Shown here: positions 1-8,010 of the stretch, in pieces | How the letters are laid out: every line of letters begins with the position of its first letter | How positions within the stretch are numbered: the first letter of the stretch is position 1 | NCBI GenBank assembly: GCA_948616425.1 | Contig: CAPGBJ010000069.1 | Span: 15,220-79,219, forward strand | Direction: 5' to 3' | DNA length: 64,000 bases | Origin: an uncultured Oscillospiraceae bacterium | GTDB taxonomy: Bacteria > Bacillota > Clostridia > Oscillospirales > Oscillospiraceae | Notes under the pieces: model-generated | The model's database searches: none | What the model was told of the DNA's origin: nothing | What the model saw: only the letters and a program-made list of their open reading frames with translations | Translations under genes and position numbers: made by a program

Positions 1-722
1 AAGTACTCCAGGGCGGCCGCCCCCACCCCCTCGCAGCCGCTGCCCAGGGGGATGATGTTCAGATAGTACTCCAAGGTGTACTCCTTGGAGTTGTTCTGGG
101 TGAAGCGGAAGGCCCGGACAATCTCGGTGATCTTCCGTTTCACCGTGGTCTCGTTGTACTGGGTCCGGTTTTTGATCAGCTGCTGGGTGATGGTGGAGCC
201 GCCGGAGATATCCCGCCCGGTGAACATGCACAGCACCGCATAGCCCGTCCGCCGCCAGTCCACACCGGGGTGAGTCCAGAATCGCTTATCCTCAATGGCC
301 ACGGTAGCCTGCTTTAGATATTCGGGCATCTCCTCATAGTCCACCCACATCTGGCTGGTTACACTGAGCAGTGTGGTCATCTCTTTATACTGGCCAGTCT
401 CCTTGTCCTGGTAGTACATAACGCTGTTCTCCCCCAGGGGAAAATCGTCCAGACTCAGGTCGGCGATGGGGATAATCACCTCGTTGATATACACTGCGGC
501 AAAGCAACACATCAGCGCACCGGTACAAAGACCGATGAGAAGCATAGTCCCCAGCACCTTAAACAGGATGCCCACCACCCGGACTACACCGCCTTTTTTC
601 CGCTTCCGTCTGCGCCGCTGGGGCACGCCTTCCCCCGACTGCCGCTGGCGGCTGGGCGCCTGCCTGCGGGAGGGGTAGTCGCTATCCTCATAGAGAGAGT
701 TGTGGTTGTTGTATTCTGACAC
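1..722 (-). CDS. Class A penicillin-binding protein (transglycosylase part; 3' end outside window)
   Basis: This is the N-terminal 240 residues of a bifunctional peptidoglycan synthase. A GTG start at 722 is chosen because GGAGG lies 8 bases upstream. A basic cytoplasmic stretch (RRRRKRKK) comes first, then one membrane segment at about residues 50-75, then the GT51 glycosyltransferase domain. Visible GT51 motifs are EDKRFWTHPGVDW, with the catalytic Glu of the EDxxFxxHxG pattern, GGSTITQQLIKN, and RKITE. The domain polymerises lipid II into glycan strands outside the membrane. The transpeptidase domain and stop codon lie beyond base 1. The family is certain; the exact paralogue is not. Confidence 0.9.
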   Translation of the reverse strand, partial: MSEYNNHNSLYEDSDYPSRRQAPSRQRQSGEGVPQRRRRKRKKGGVVRVVGILFKVLGTMLLIGLCTGALMCCFAAVYINEVIIPIADLSLDDFPLGENSVMYYQDKETGQYKEMTTLLSVTSQMWVDYEEMPEYLKQATVAIEDKRFWTHPGVDWRRTGYAVLCMFTGRDISGGSTITQQLIKNRTQYNETTVKRKITEIVRAFRFTQNNSKEYTLEYYLNIIPLGSGCEGVGAAALEY

Positions 723-822
723 AATTATACCTCCAGTCGGTCAAGAAAGATTGCTCCTCCGCCCCGACCTCTCCGGGCGAAACTCCTTCCGCCCAGATCG
801 CTGCTTGATTCCTTCTGGATGT

Positions 823-850
823 ATTATACCAGATTTTCCATGTTTGTCCA
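823..850 (-). promoter_or_regulatory. Sigma-A-like promoter for the PBP gene
   Basis: Read on the minus strand, TGGACA (850-845) and TATAAT (828-823) are 16 bases apart, about 100 bases upstream of the PBP start. The promoter is divergent from that of the DUF1292 gene. Confidence 0.55.
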
Positions 851-911
851 CCCTTGATACTGGTTCCACCTCATTTTTCAAAGTTTCTTAAAATTTACCT
901 GCGCTCCCCTC

Positions 912-940
912 TTGCAATTTTTCCGCTGTCGGGGTAAAAT
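912..940 (+). promoter_or_regulatory. Sigma-A-like promoter for the DUF1292 gene
   Basis: TTGCAA (912-917) and TAAAAT (935-940) are 17 bases apart. The promoter sits 31 bases upstream of the start codon. Confidence 0.6.
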
Positions 941-970
941 AAGGGCATCAAAGACAGGAGGACGCCCGCC

Positions 971-1294
971 ATGGAAGACAACTTCGGCCCCGATTTTATC
1001 ACCGTCACAGATGAGGACGGCAACGATTTTGAATTGGAGCTTGTAGACACTCTGGAACACCGGGGCGTCACTTACTACGCGATGTTCCCCGCTGTGGAGG
1101 AGAATGAGTCCACTGGCCAGCCCAAGGATGTGGACGCGGACGACGAGGAGTACGGCCTGGTCATCATGAAGGCCATCCAGGACAACGGCGAGGAGTTGCT
1201 GTCCACCTTGGACTCTGACGAGGAACTAGACACGATCTATGAGCTGTTTATGGAGCGTTTTTTCCAGGACGACGACGAGGAAGCGGACGGCTAG
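971..1294 (+). CDS. DUF1292 (YrzB-like) small acidic protein
   Basis: This 107-residue, very acidic cytoplasmic protein has the DUF1292 pattern: an opening ITVTDEDGNDFELELVDTLE, then the Y-Y-A-x-F-P segment, an EEYGLVIMK-like strand and a C-terminal EELDTIYELFMERFF helix. An acidic tail (DDDEEADG) closes it. AGGAGG lies about 8 bases upstream of the ATG. In many Firmicutes the family (YrzB) sits near ruvX and alaS; here it stands alone between the PBP gene and a structured RNA. Its biochemical role is unknown. It ends just before the probable 6S RNA, so the two may share a transcript. Confidence 0.85.
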   Translation: MEDNFGPDFITVTDEDGNDFELELVDTLEHRGVTYYAMFPAVEENESTGQPKDVDADDEEYGLVIMKAIQDNGEELLSTLDSDEELDTIYELFMERFFQDDDEEADG

Positions 1295-1321
1295 GCGCCG
1301 CTCCAAAGCAGAAACCGGAAA

Positions 1322-1520
1322 CATTCCTGCTCGGTGCGTGATGGGCTCTTTTAAACCCACATTTCTTAAACGGGACGCCCACCTCACAGCGCGGCTTGCA
1401 GGCCTCCCGGCCCCCTTATGAGGTCAGCTGGACGTTGGAAGCAGAAAAACGCTGTGGAGGCGACCCACCTGCCATTACGTGCAGGTTTTAAACGGGTCCA
1501 CACGGCCAGAGCGGGGTTTT
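1322..1520 (+). ncRNA. ssrS: Probable 6S RNA
   Basis: This non-coding stretch of about 200 nt folds like 6S RNA. The closing stem pairs CCTGCTC (1326-1332) with GAGCGGG (1509-1515) and continues GGTGCGTG against CACACGGCC. A large central bubble follows, with a short hairpin on its 3' side (CCTGC 1468-1472 with GCAGG 1481-1485). The terminal arm includes CACAGCG (1385-1391) paired with CGCTGTG (1450-1456). A GC-rich terminator follows. 6S RNA mimics an open promoter and sequesters sigma-A RNA polymerase. The call rests on architecture, length and position; I could not run a covariance model. Confidence 0.55.
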
Positions 1521-1544
1521 AAAAACAGATTCCTTAGCAGTTTA

Positions 1545-1572
1545 GCCGCGGCGGCAGCGCCGCGGCCTTTTT
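1545..1572 (+). terminator. Intrinsic terminator after the probable 6S RNA
   Basis: A perfect 9-bp stem (GCCGCGGCG / CGCCGCGGC, loop GCAG) is followed by C and TTTTT. Confidence 0.85.
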
Positions 1573-1623
1573 AATGTCATTTTAAATATTTTGTAAATCC
1601 GTCCCTTTTTCTCTCCCCTCCCC

Positions 1624-1652
1624 TTGAAAGTTGGGGCGGTTTTTAGTATAAT
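1624..1652 (+). promoter_or_regulatory. Sigma-A-like promoter for the PrsA-like gene
   Basis: TTGAAA (1624-1629) and TATAAT (1647-1652) are exactly 17 bases apart. Transcription would begin around 1659, so the in-frame ATG at 1662 would be almost leaderless. This supports the downstream GTG at 1749 as the true start. Confidence 0.75.
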
Positions 1653-1748
1653 GACCCGGAAATGCCCGCCGCTCCCTTGGCAGTCAGGTGCGATCCCCAG
1701 CGGACATTTCTCATTTCAACATTGAACAACGAGAGGATTGAAGAAACT

Positions 1749-3260
1749 GTGAGTGCAGACAAAAAGGCTCAGAGCCGCGCCCAGCGGGATGAGAAACGCC
1801 GTCAGGAGGCACAAAAGGACCGCCGGTCGATGGCCATTTATTCCACAATCGCCGCCGTCGTAGTAATCTCCGCCGCCGCGCTGATGTTCTGGGGCAGCGG
1901 CATTCTTCAGCGCAACATTACCGCCTTGGACATCAATGGCACCAAGTACACCGCTGTGGAGGTACAGTACTACTACGACACTCTCTACAGCAATCAGGCC
2001 AGCATGTACGTCTTCGACCCCGGCACCTCTGTGAAGAAGCAGGTCTACAACCAGGAGACCGGTCAGAGCTGGTACGACCATCTGATGGAGCTGGCCGTGG
2101 AGGAGCTCACCACTGACACGGCCTTGGCCGCCAAGGCCAACAGCGAGGGCTACACCCTCTCCCAGGAGGCCCAAGAAAATTTAGACGCCACGCTGAAACA
2201 GTTGGACAACGTCTGGGTCAGCTATGGCGCCGCCAGCCGTGACGACTTTATCCGCACTCAATTCGGCCCCTATATGACCTACGAGAAATTGACCGCGCTG
2301 ATTCAGCTGGACATCCTATCCTCTGACTACGCCAGCACCCAGTTGGACGCCATCCATCACCCCGATTCCGACTATGAGACCTATTACCGGGACAACGCCA
2401 ACACTATGGACACTTTCCTCTACACCCAGCTGGCCTTCCAGGCCGCCGTATCCACCACCGACTCGGAGGGCAACCCCGTTGAAATGAGCGATGCGGACAA
2501 GTCTGCCGCTATGGAGGAGCAAAAAACGGCAAAGAAGGCTCTGGCAGAGGAGGCCAAAGCCAAGCTGGAGGCGGGCGCCGATCCAGAGGACATCGCCCAG
2601 GAATATCAAGATGAGCTGTACAGCACCTCCCTCTCCCGCCGGGCCAGCGGCTCTAACATCAGCTATTCCATTTACGCCGACTGGCTCCTAGACCCCGCCC
2701 GCAAATCTGGAGATATCACCATCATCGAGCAGGAGACGGTGGACTCCTATTACTACTATGTGTTTGTCTTCCATGATCGCCTTCGGGACGAGGAGAACAC
2801 CCACACCGTGCGCCACCTCCTGATCCGAGCTGGATTGGGCACCGGCACTCCCTCCCAGGAACAGTACGACCAGGCAGAGGAGAGCGCCAAGTCCCTGTTG
2901 GAGGAGTGGAAATCCGGCGAGGCCACCCAGGACTCCTTTGCCCAGCTGGCCACCGACCACAGCAGCGACACCAGCTCGGCAGCCAACGGCGGCCTGATCT
3001 CTGGCATCAACTCCAACTCTAACTATGTGGAACCCTTTAAGAACTGGGCCACAGATTCCACCCGCAAGGAGGGAGATGTGGAACTGGTCAAGAGCGACTA
3101 CGGCTGGCACATCATGTACTACGTCTCCACTGACGACCCCACCTGGAAGATTACCGCAGGAAATGCCCTGCGCAGCCAGGATTATGAGCAGCTGGCCGCC
3201 GACGCCGCTCAGGGCTGGAATGCCTCCCGCGGGATGGGGATGAATTTCATCCGCGCATAA
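1749..3260 (+). CDS. PrsA/SurA-like membrane-anchored peptidyl-prolyl isomerase
   Basis: This is a 503-residue extracytoplasmic foldase. Start chosen: GTG 1749 (MSADKKAQSR), because the open frame further upstream runs into the promoter. A highly charged cytoplasmic N-terminus is followed by one membrane anchor at about residues 28-48 (YSTIAAVVVISAAALMFW). A helical chaperone region (about 60-330) carries the SurA_N-like fold. A parvulin-type rotamase domain begins at about residue 360 with HTVRHLLIRAG and ends with GWHIMYYV. There is no lipobox, so the anchor is an uncleaved helix rather than a lipid, unlike Bacillus PrsA. Substrates cannot be read from the sequence. The gene is monocistronic. 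Confidence 0.85.
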   Translation: MSADKKAQSRAQRDEKRRQEAQKDRRSMAIYSTIAAVVVISAAALMFWGSGILQRNITALDINGTKYTAVEVQYYYDTLYSNQASMYVFDPGTSVKKQVYNQETGQSWYDHLMELAVEELTTDTALAAKANSEGYTLSQEAQENLDATLKQLDNVWVSYGAASRDDFIRTQFGPYMTYEKLTALIQLDILSSDYASTQLDAIHHPDSDYETYYRDNANTMDTFLYTQLAFQAAVSTTDSEGNPVEMSDADKSAAMEEQKTAKKALAEEAKAKLEAGADPEDIAQEYQDELYSTSLSRRASGSNISYSIYADWLLDPARKSGDITIIEQETVDSYYYYVFVFHDRLRDEENTHTVRHLLIRAGLGTGTPSQEQYDQAEESAKSLLEEWKSGEATQDSFAQLATDHSSDTSSAANGGLISGINSNSNYVEPFKNWATDSTRKEGDVELVKSDYGWHIMYYVSTDDPTWKITAGNALRSQDYEQLAADAAQGWNASRGMGMNFIRA

Positions 3261-3264
3261 CGTC

Positions 3265-3301
3265 AAAAATCCTCCATTCTTTCTGGAATGGAGGATTTTT
3301 T
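3265..3301 (+). terminator. Intrinsic terminator after the PrsA-like gene
   Basis: A 12-bp stem (AAATCCTCCATT with AATGGAGGATTT) is followed by a T run. Confidence 0.85.
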
Positions 3302-3366
3302 GTCTGTATTGCTGGCAGCAGTCAATTTTCAACAGGCTGCCGCTCAAAAAATACAATCGGCATAGT

Positions 3367-4026
3367 TCAGGTCTGCTGGCCGTTCTCAGCCAGGGCCGCC
3401 AGAGCACTGGCGCCGATGCGGTGGGCTCCAGCTTCAATCAAGGCTTGCGCCTGCTCAAAGGTACGGATGCCGCCAGCCGCCTTTACTCGCACATCGGGGC
3501 TGACATGCTCCCGAAGCAGGCGCACATCCTCTACGGTAGCCCCGCCGGCCCCAAAGCCGGTGGAGGTTTTGATAAAGTCGGCCCCAGACATAGACACGAT
3601 CTTACATAAAGTGATCTTCTCCCCCTCGGTAAAATTGCAGGTCTCGACGATCACCTTCAAAATACGCCCTTTACAGGAGGCCTTTACCGCCCTGATCTCC
3701 GCCAGCACCCCTTCCCAGTCCCCTGCCTTAGCCAGGCCCTGGTTGATCACCATGTCAATCTCGTCCGCACCGTTGCGGATGGCGTCCTCTGTCTCAAAGA
3801 CCTTCACCTCAGGGGTGGCATAGCCATTGGGAAAGCCGATCACAGTGCAGATTTTCAGGCTGCTCCCCATATAGTCGTTGGCCCGCTTCACATAGCGGGG
3901 CGGAATGCAGACACTGGCAGCGCCAACTGCTCTGCCTTCGTCGCAGACAGCTTTTACCTGTTCCCAGGTGGCCGTGGCGGTAAGAATGGTGTGGTCCACC
4001 CGGCTTAATATTTCTTTTTGATCCAT
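3367..4026 (-). CDS. deoC: Deoxyribose-phosphate aldolase
   Basis: This 219-residue class I aldolase cleaves 2-deoxyribose-5-phosphate to acetaldehyde and glyceraldehyde-3-phosphate in deoxynucleoside salvage. Visible motifs are SRVDHTIL at the N-terminus, the DEIDMVIN strand, VIVETCNF, and IKTSTGFG with the Schiff-base lysine. The second active-site lysine is in VKAAGGIRT. Length is normal for the family. The start at 4026 is preceded by AAAGGAG; the upstream in-frame ATG lacks a ribosome site. No other deo genes (deoA, deoB, pdp) are adjacent. A promoter lies between it and the metK terminator, so it is probably transcribed alone. Confidence 0.95.
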   Translation of the reverse strand: MDQKEILSRVDHTILTATATWEQVKAVCDEGRAVGAASVCIPPRYVKRANDYMGSSLKICTVIGFPNGYATPEVKVFETEDAIRNGADEIDMVINQGLAKAGDWEGVLAEIRAVKASCKGRILKVIVETCNFTEGEKITLCKIVSMSGADFIKTSTGFGAGGATVEDVRLLREHVSPDVRVKAAGGIRTFEQAQALIEAGAHRIGASALAALAENGQQT

Positions 4027-4078
4027 TTTTCTGCTCCTTTCCCGCCGCAGACCCGGCGGTTTCATTTCACGCCGTAAT

Positions 4079-4107
4079 ATTTTACTCTGCCCTTCCAGAA
4101 ATGTCCA
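4079..4107 (-). promoter_or_regulatory. Sigma-A-like promoter for deoC
   Basis: On the minus strand, TGGACA (4107-4102) and TAAAAT (4084-4079) are 17 bases apart, just downstream of the metK terminator. Confidence 0.55.
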
Positions 4108-4112
4108 GATGG

Positions 4113-4166
4113 TAAAAAATAAAAAATTTGGCTGTCGAAAGGCTCCTTTTTGGCTTTTCGACAGCC
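4113..4166 (-). terminator. Intrinsic terminator of metK
   Basis: On the minus strand, GGCTGTCGAAAAGC pairs with a GCCTTTCGACAGCC arm and is followed by an AT-rich T run. Confidence 0.8.
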
Positions 4167-4189
4167 TGTATTGGTTATTTAACCCAATT

Positions 4190-5371
4190 TTATACGTTTG
4201 CCTTCAGGTCCTCTACCCGATTGGTCCTCTCCCAGGACAAATCCAGGTCATCCCGCCCAAAGTGGCCGTAGGCGGCCAGCTGGCGGTAGATGGGCCGGCG
4301 CAGCTCCAGATCCCGAATGATGGCGGCCGGGCGCAGGTCGAAGACCTTTTCCACCGCCTCCTCCAACTTGGTGTCGGGGACAACGCCGGTACCGAAGGTG
4401 TCCACCCGGACCGAAACAGGCTGAGCCACCCCGATGGCGTAGGCCAGCTGAATCTGACAGCGGGAGGCCAGACCGGCGGCCACCACGTTCTTCGCCACCC
4501 ACCGGGCCGCGTAGGCGGCGGAGCGGTCCACCTTGGTGGGGTCCTTGCCCGAGAAGGCGCCACCGCCGTGGGGGGCGGAACCGCCGTAGGTGTCCACAAT
4601 GATCTTCCGCCCGGTGAGGCCCGAATCCCCCTGGGGTCCGCCAATGACAAACCGGCCGGTGGGGTTGACATAGATCTTGGTGTCCGAATCCAGCAATTCT
4701 TTGGGGAGGATCGGTTTAATCACCAGTTCAATCATATCCCTGCGGATCTGTTCCAGCTCCACTTCAGGGCCGTGCTGGGTGGACACCACCACCGCATCAA
4801 TACGCTTGGGGCTGTTGTCCTCGTTGTACTCTACCGTAACCTGAGTCTTGCCGTCCGGCCGCAGGTAGTCCACCTTGCCCTCCTTGCGCACCTTTGTCAG
4901 CTGCATAGCCAGCTTCTGGGCCAGGGAGATGGGCAGGGGCATCAGTTCCGGGGTTTCGTCGCAGGCGTAGCCAAACATCATCCCCTGGTCTCCAGCGCCG
5001 TTGTCCAGTCCGTCGTTCTGCTCGCCCTCCTTGGCCTCCAGACACTTGTCCACCCCCATGGCGATATCGCCGGACTGCTCGTCAATCGAGGTAATCACCG
5101 CGCAGGTCTGGCTGTCAAAGCCGAACTTGGCCCGGTCATAGCCGATCTCCTTCACCACCTGACGGGCAATCTTGGGAATGTCCACATAGCAGGAGGTGGT
5201 AATTTCCCCCATCACATGGATCAGGCCGGTGGTGGCCGTCGTCTCGCAGGCCACCCGGGCCTGGGGGTCCTTGGCAATGATGGCGTCCAACACCGCGTCG
5301 GAGATCTGGTCACAAATTTTGTCTGGATGTCCCTCGGTGACGGATTCGGATGTAAAGAGACGTTTTGCCAT
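4190..5371 (-). CDS. metK: S-adenosylmethionine synthetase
   Basis: This 393-residue enzyme makes SAM from methionine and ATP. The N-terminus [20 protein letters not shown] carries the ATP/methionine-binding [17 protein letters not shown] and [19 protein letters not shown] are the signature motifs, the latter with the P-loop-like segment. Length is normal. The start at 5371 follows GAAAGGAG; the frame extends upstream only through the riboswitch terminator. The SAM-I riboswitch directly upstream gives feedback control by its own product. Together with ahcY at 8-9 kb it covers two steps of the methyl cycle, though the genes are in separate units. Confidence 0.98.
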   Translation of the reverse strand: MAKRLFTSESVTEGHPDKICDQISDAVLDAIIAKDPQARVACETTATTGLIHVMGEITTSCYVDIPKIARQVVKEIGYDRAKFGFDSQTCAVITSIDEQSGDIAMGVDKCLEAKEGEQNDGLDNGAGDQGMMFGYACDETPELMPLPISLAQKLAMQLTKVRKEGKVDYLRPDGKTQVTVEYNEDNSPKRIDAVVVSTQHGPEVELEQIRRDMIELVIKPILPKELLDSDTKIYVNPTGRFVIGGPQGDSGLTGRKIIVDTYGGSAPHGGGAFSGKDPTKVDRSAAYAARWVAKNVVAAGLASRCQIQLAYAIGVAQPVSVRVDTFGTGVVPDTKLEEAVEKVFDLRPAAIIRDLELRRPIYRQLAAYGHFGRDDLDLSWERTNRVEDLKANV

Positions 5372-5398
5372 AATACTTTCTCCTTTCTTTTCTTGGGA

Positions 5399-5431
5399 GC
5401 GCAAAAACGCCCCGCCGGACGGCGGAGCGTT
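5399..5431 (-). terminator. SAM-riboswitch terminator hairpin
   Basis: On the minus strand, ACGCTCCGCCG and CGGCGGGGCGT flank a tight loop and are followed by TTTTT. This is the expression platform that stops transcription before metK when SAM is bound. Confidence 0.85.
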
Positions 5432-5447
5432 ATGTTTTGGTTGCACC

Positions 5448-5544
5448 CTCATCTTTCGATACACTACCGCCGGATTTAGCACCTTGCGTCTGTACGCAGG
5501 TTGCCGGGCTTCATCGGGCCGTTCCCTCCACCGCTCTTGATAAG
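5448..5544 (-). promoter_or_regulatory. SAM-I (S-box) riboswitch aptamer
   Basis: On the minus strand the classic S-box order is visible. It opens CTTATCAAGAGCGGTGGAGG, followed by the GGCCCGATGAAGCCCGGCAA core, then GGTGCTAAATCC, and closes with GATGAG. P1 is CTTATC paired with GATGAG. The aptamer lies between a sigma-A promoter and a terminator in front of metK. SAM binding is expected to favour the terminator. Confidence 0.95.
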
Positions 5545-5565
5545 GCTATTCAGTTGTCTGGCCCT

Positions 5566-5594
5566 ATTATAGCGCAGGCCCCAGGGATTGTCAA
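5566..5594 (-). promoter_or_regulatory. Sigma-A promoter of the metK riboswitch transcript
   Basis: Consensus TTGACA (5594-5589) and TATAAT (5571-5566) are 17 bases apart on the minus strand, about 22 bases before the aptamer. Confidence 0.85.
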
Positions 5595-5676
5595 GCAGTT
5601 TTCAAAAACTGGCACCGCTGGGAGGGCAGCCCCTGCCGGTTCATCCCCAGGAGACGCCGCTCCAGCTGGTCACACC

Positions 5677-6201
5677 TTACACCGCGTACTCATACAACAG
5701 AAAATTGGCCAGGCCAGTGCACGGATAAAAGATCTCTTTGGTGGCAATGTACTGAAAGCCCGCCCGCTCATACAGGCGCAGCGCGGGGTCATTGCCCTCC
5801 AGCACGTCCAGCCGCAGGGCTCTCCACCCTCTCCCCCGGGCCAGGGCCGCGGCCCCTTTCACCATGTCCAGCCCTACGCCTCGCCCGGCGCAGTGGGGAG
5901 AGACCCCCAGCGTGTGGATCACCGCCGTCTTGCTGTCCTCCGCATCCACACGCCACGGGGCGTCCCCATAAGATTTGTCTGTCCCCTGGGTAATAATCAT
6001 TCCAGCCGCCAGAATTCCATCCAACTCCCCCAGGTACAGCGTCCCGGCCTGAACCGCCCCTTGAAAGTCCTCCTCGGTGGGATATACGCCCTTTCTCCAT
6101 GCCGTCTTCCCGGTTTGGGCCTGGAACAGGTCAATTACTTCCTCGTAGAGTGCCAAAACAGCAGGCATATCCTCCGGCGCTGCCTGACGCACCTGCAACA
6201 T
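5677..6201 (-). CDS. GNAT-family N-acetyltransferase
   Basis: This 174-residue protein has the GNAT fold. It opens MLQVRQAAPEDMPAVLALYE and has a central strand VIHTLGVSPHCAGRGVGLDM, which holds the acetyl-CoA pyrophosphate loop (R/Q-x-x-G-x-G/A type, here CAGRGVG). A later ALRLDVLEGNDPALRLYERA segment is typical of motif B and ends GFQYI. The start at 6201 has AAGGAGGAA 7 bases upstream. It lies downstream of the 3-hydroxyacyl-CoA dehydrogenase gene on the same strand (gap about 80 bases) and may be co-transcribed. The substrate cannot be inferred. Confidence 0.85.
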   Translation of the reverse strand: MLQVRQAAPEDMPAVLALYEEVIDLFQAQTGKTAWRKGVYPTEEDFQGAVQAGTLYLGELDGILAAGMIITQGTDKSYGDAPWRVDAEDSKTAVIHTLGVSPHCAGRGVGLDMVKGAAALARGRGWRALRLDVLEGNDPALRLYERAGFQYIATKEIFYPCTGLANFLLYEYAV

Positions 6202-6279
6202 AGGTTCTTCCTCCTTGTCATCTATCCAAATAATCCGATTCAGAAGCAAAAACTAGGGCTGCCCGGGCACCGGCAGAGG

Positions 6280-7185
6280 TCAATCCACCAGACTGTGAAA
6301 ACGGGTGAGCACAGGGTTGACCCCCACCTTCTTGCCATTCTCGTAGAGGTAGAAGCCTGCGCCGCTCTTCCGCCCCAGGAAACCGGCCACCACCATCTTC
6401 CGCAGCAAAAGGGAGGGGTGGTACTTGGCGCCTATCTCTTGATCCATAACAGTCATCACATTCAGGAGGATGTCCAGTCCAATCATATCTGCCAGTTCCA
6501 GGGGCCCCATGGGGTGGTTGCAGCCCAGCTTCATGCCGTTGTCCACATCCTCTACCGAGCCGATGAAAGAACCCACAATGACGCACGCCTCGTTGAGCAT
6601 GGGCAGCAGCGCCCGGTTGACGATAAAACCCGGTTTATCGTCAGCCATAATCAGCTCCTTGCCCATCTTCTGGCCCACCTCTTTGATGTCCTCCAACACG
6701 TCCTGGGCGGTGAGCAGGCCGAAAATCACCTCGCACAGCCGCATCCGGGGCACCGGGGAGAAAAAGTGCATCCCCACTACTCGGGAGGGGCGCTTTGTAG
6801 CGGCGGCCAGGGCGGTGAGAGAGATGGAAGAGGTGTTGGAGGCAAAGATCGTATGCTCTGGACAGATATCCTCCAGGCCGGAGAAAACGGCCTGCTTAGC
6901 CTCCAGATTTTCAAAGATCGCCTCGATCACCAGGTCGGCTCCTCTGGCCCCCTCCATAGACACGTCAGTGGACAGGCGGGCCAGGGCAGAGTCGCGCTCC
7001 TCCTCCGTCATGCGGCCCTTCTCCACATCCCGGCGCAGCGCCCTCTCAATGCCTGATTTCGCTCGGTCTAAAGCCTCCTCCCGCTGATCATTAAGGGTCA
7101 CTGTGTAGCCGCTGGTGATGGCGTTTTGGGCAATGCCGCTCCCCATCAGGCCAGCGCCTACCACAAAAATATTTTGGATAGACAT
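6280..7185 (-). CDS. hbd: 3-hydroxyacyl-CoA (3-hydroxybutyryl-CoA) dehydrogenase
   Basis: This 301-residue NAD-dependent dehydrogenase interconverts 3-hydroxyacyl-CoA and 3-ketoacyl-CoA. The N-terminal Rossmann motif is VVGAGLMGSGIAQNA. The family signatures GMHFFSPVPRMRLCEVI, with the catalytic His, and PGFIVNRALLPMLNEA are clear. DNGMKLGCNHPMGPLELADM marks the C-terminal dimerisation domain. AAAGGAG precedes the ATG. In butyrate-forming Clostridia such genes usually sit with thl, crt and bcd; none is adjacent here, so the pathway (butyrate formation or another acyl-CoA route) is open. The symbol is given for the family, not for a proven substrate. Confidence 0.88.
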   Translation of the reverse strand: MSIQNIFVVGAGLMGSGIAQNAITSGYTVTLNDQREEALDRAKSGIERALRRDVEKGRMTEEERDSALARLSTDVSMEGARGADLVIEAIFENLEAKQAVFSGLEDICPEHTIFASNTSSISLTALAAATKRPSRVVGMHFFSPVPRMRLCEVIFGLLTAQDVLEDIKEVGQKMGKELIMADDKPGFIVNRALLPMLNEACVIVGSFIGSVEDVDNGMKLGCNHPMGPLELADMIGLDILLNVMTVMDQEIGAKYHPSLLLRKMVVAGFLGRKSGAGFYLYENGKKVGVNPVLTRFHSLVD

Positions 7186-7330
7186 CGTGATTTCTCCTTT
7201 TCATCTATAAAATTCGGTCCGATTCTACCCTTCCAGAAAAAATCGGCCTCAATTGGGCCTATCTTAACACAGCAATTGCCGCAAGTCTCCGCATAAATGA
7301 GCCTAAACCTTGCAGATCTTGACCTCAAAA

Positions 7331-7368
7331 GAAAAATGTGGGGAGAGACCTGCTCTCCCCACATTTTA
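7331..7368 (-). terminator. Intrinsic terminator of the greA-like gene
   Basis: A 12-bp stem (ATGTGGGGAGAG with CTCTCCCCACAT) is followed on the minus strand by TTTTTCTTTT. Confidence 0.85.
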
Positions 7369-7377
7369 CCAACTTTT

Positions 7378-7881
7378 TTAGAAGCGGTTGAGCTCTACAG
7401 ACCCGTCGTCCTGTCCCTTCTCGATGGACCGGACCACCGCATAATAGCCGAAGTCCCGGTTCACCTGAACGTAGAACCGCTCCCCCGCCCTCCTGCCCAA
7501 CAGGGCGGAACCCATGGGGCTCTCTTTGCTGATTCGGCCTTGAAGCACATCCTGACGCACGGTAGTCACCACCTGCCAGGTCTCCTCCTCTTCCTCGTCC
7601 TCCAGCCAGATGGTCACTTTGTCATACAGCCCCACCGTGTCGGCAGAGGAGCAGTCCTCAATCACCCGCGCCGTCTTAATCATGTTCTCCAGGTAGCGGA
7701 TACGGCTCTCATTCTTGTTCTTCTCCTGTTTGGCGGCCTTGTATTCAAAGTTTTCACTCAGGTCGCCAAAGGCCCGGGCCACCTTCACCTCCTCCAGCAG
7801 CTGGGGCCGCAGGGTGATCCGCCGGTAGTCCAGTTCCTCCCTCATCTTTTGCAGGTCAATTTTGGTCAGCTCGTTATGCAT
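7378..7881 (-). CDS. greA: GreA/GreB-family transcription elongation factor
   Basis: This 167-residue factor would stimulate transcript cleavage in backtracked RNA polymerase. The N-terminal coiled coil contains RAFGDLSENFEYKAAKQEKN, with the acidic tip (D and E of GDLSENFEY) that enters the secondary channel. The C-terminal FKBP-like domain contains ISKESPMGSALLGRRAGE. The start at 7881 (MHNELTKID) fits the family and has GAGG close upstream; an in-frame ATG at 7899 is the alternative. It follows ahcY on the same strand, separated by about 130 bases that hold a CCCGGC/GCCGGG hairpin but no clear terminator. Confidence 0.9.
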   Translation of the reverse strand: MHNELTKIDLQKMREELDYRRITLRPQLLEEVKVARAFGDLSENFEYKAAKQEKNKNESRIRYLENMIKTARVIEDCSSADTVGLYDKVTIWLEDEEEEETWQVVTTVRQDVLQGRISKESPMGSALLGRRAGERFYVQVNRDFGYYAVVRSIEKGQDDGSVELNRF

Positions 7882-8010
7882 TGTCCTCACAAACTCCATT
7901 TCACCCCGCCCGGCTAACGCCGGGCTCCCGTTTCCTTGCATGGCCCACACCCCAGGGCGGCTTCTCCTCCCTAAAGGCAGCCCGCCTTCTCCTCTCCAAG
8001 GCAGGAGCTC

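Noticed and set aside
1662..1748. 29-residue N-terminal extension of the PrsA-like protein
   Set aside because: It would begin about 10 bases from the predicted transcription start with no ribosome site; the GTG at 1749 fits the family better.
4109..5479. Long plus-strand open frame opposite metK
   Set aside because: It is antisense to a certain metK, has no family features, and results from GC-rich third positions.
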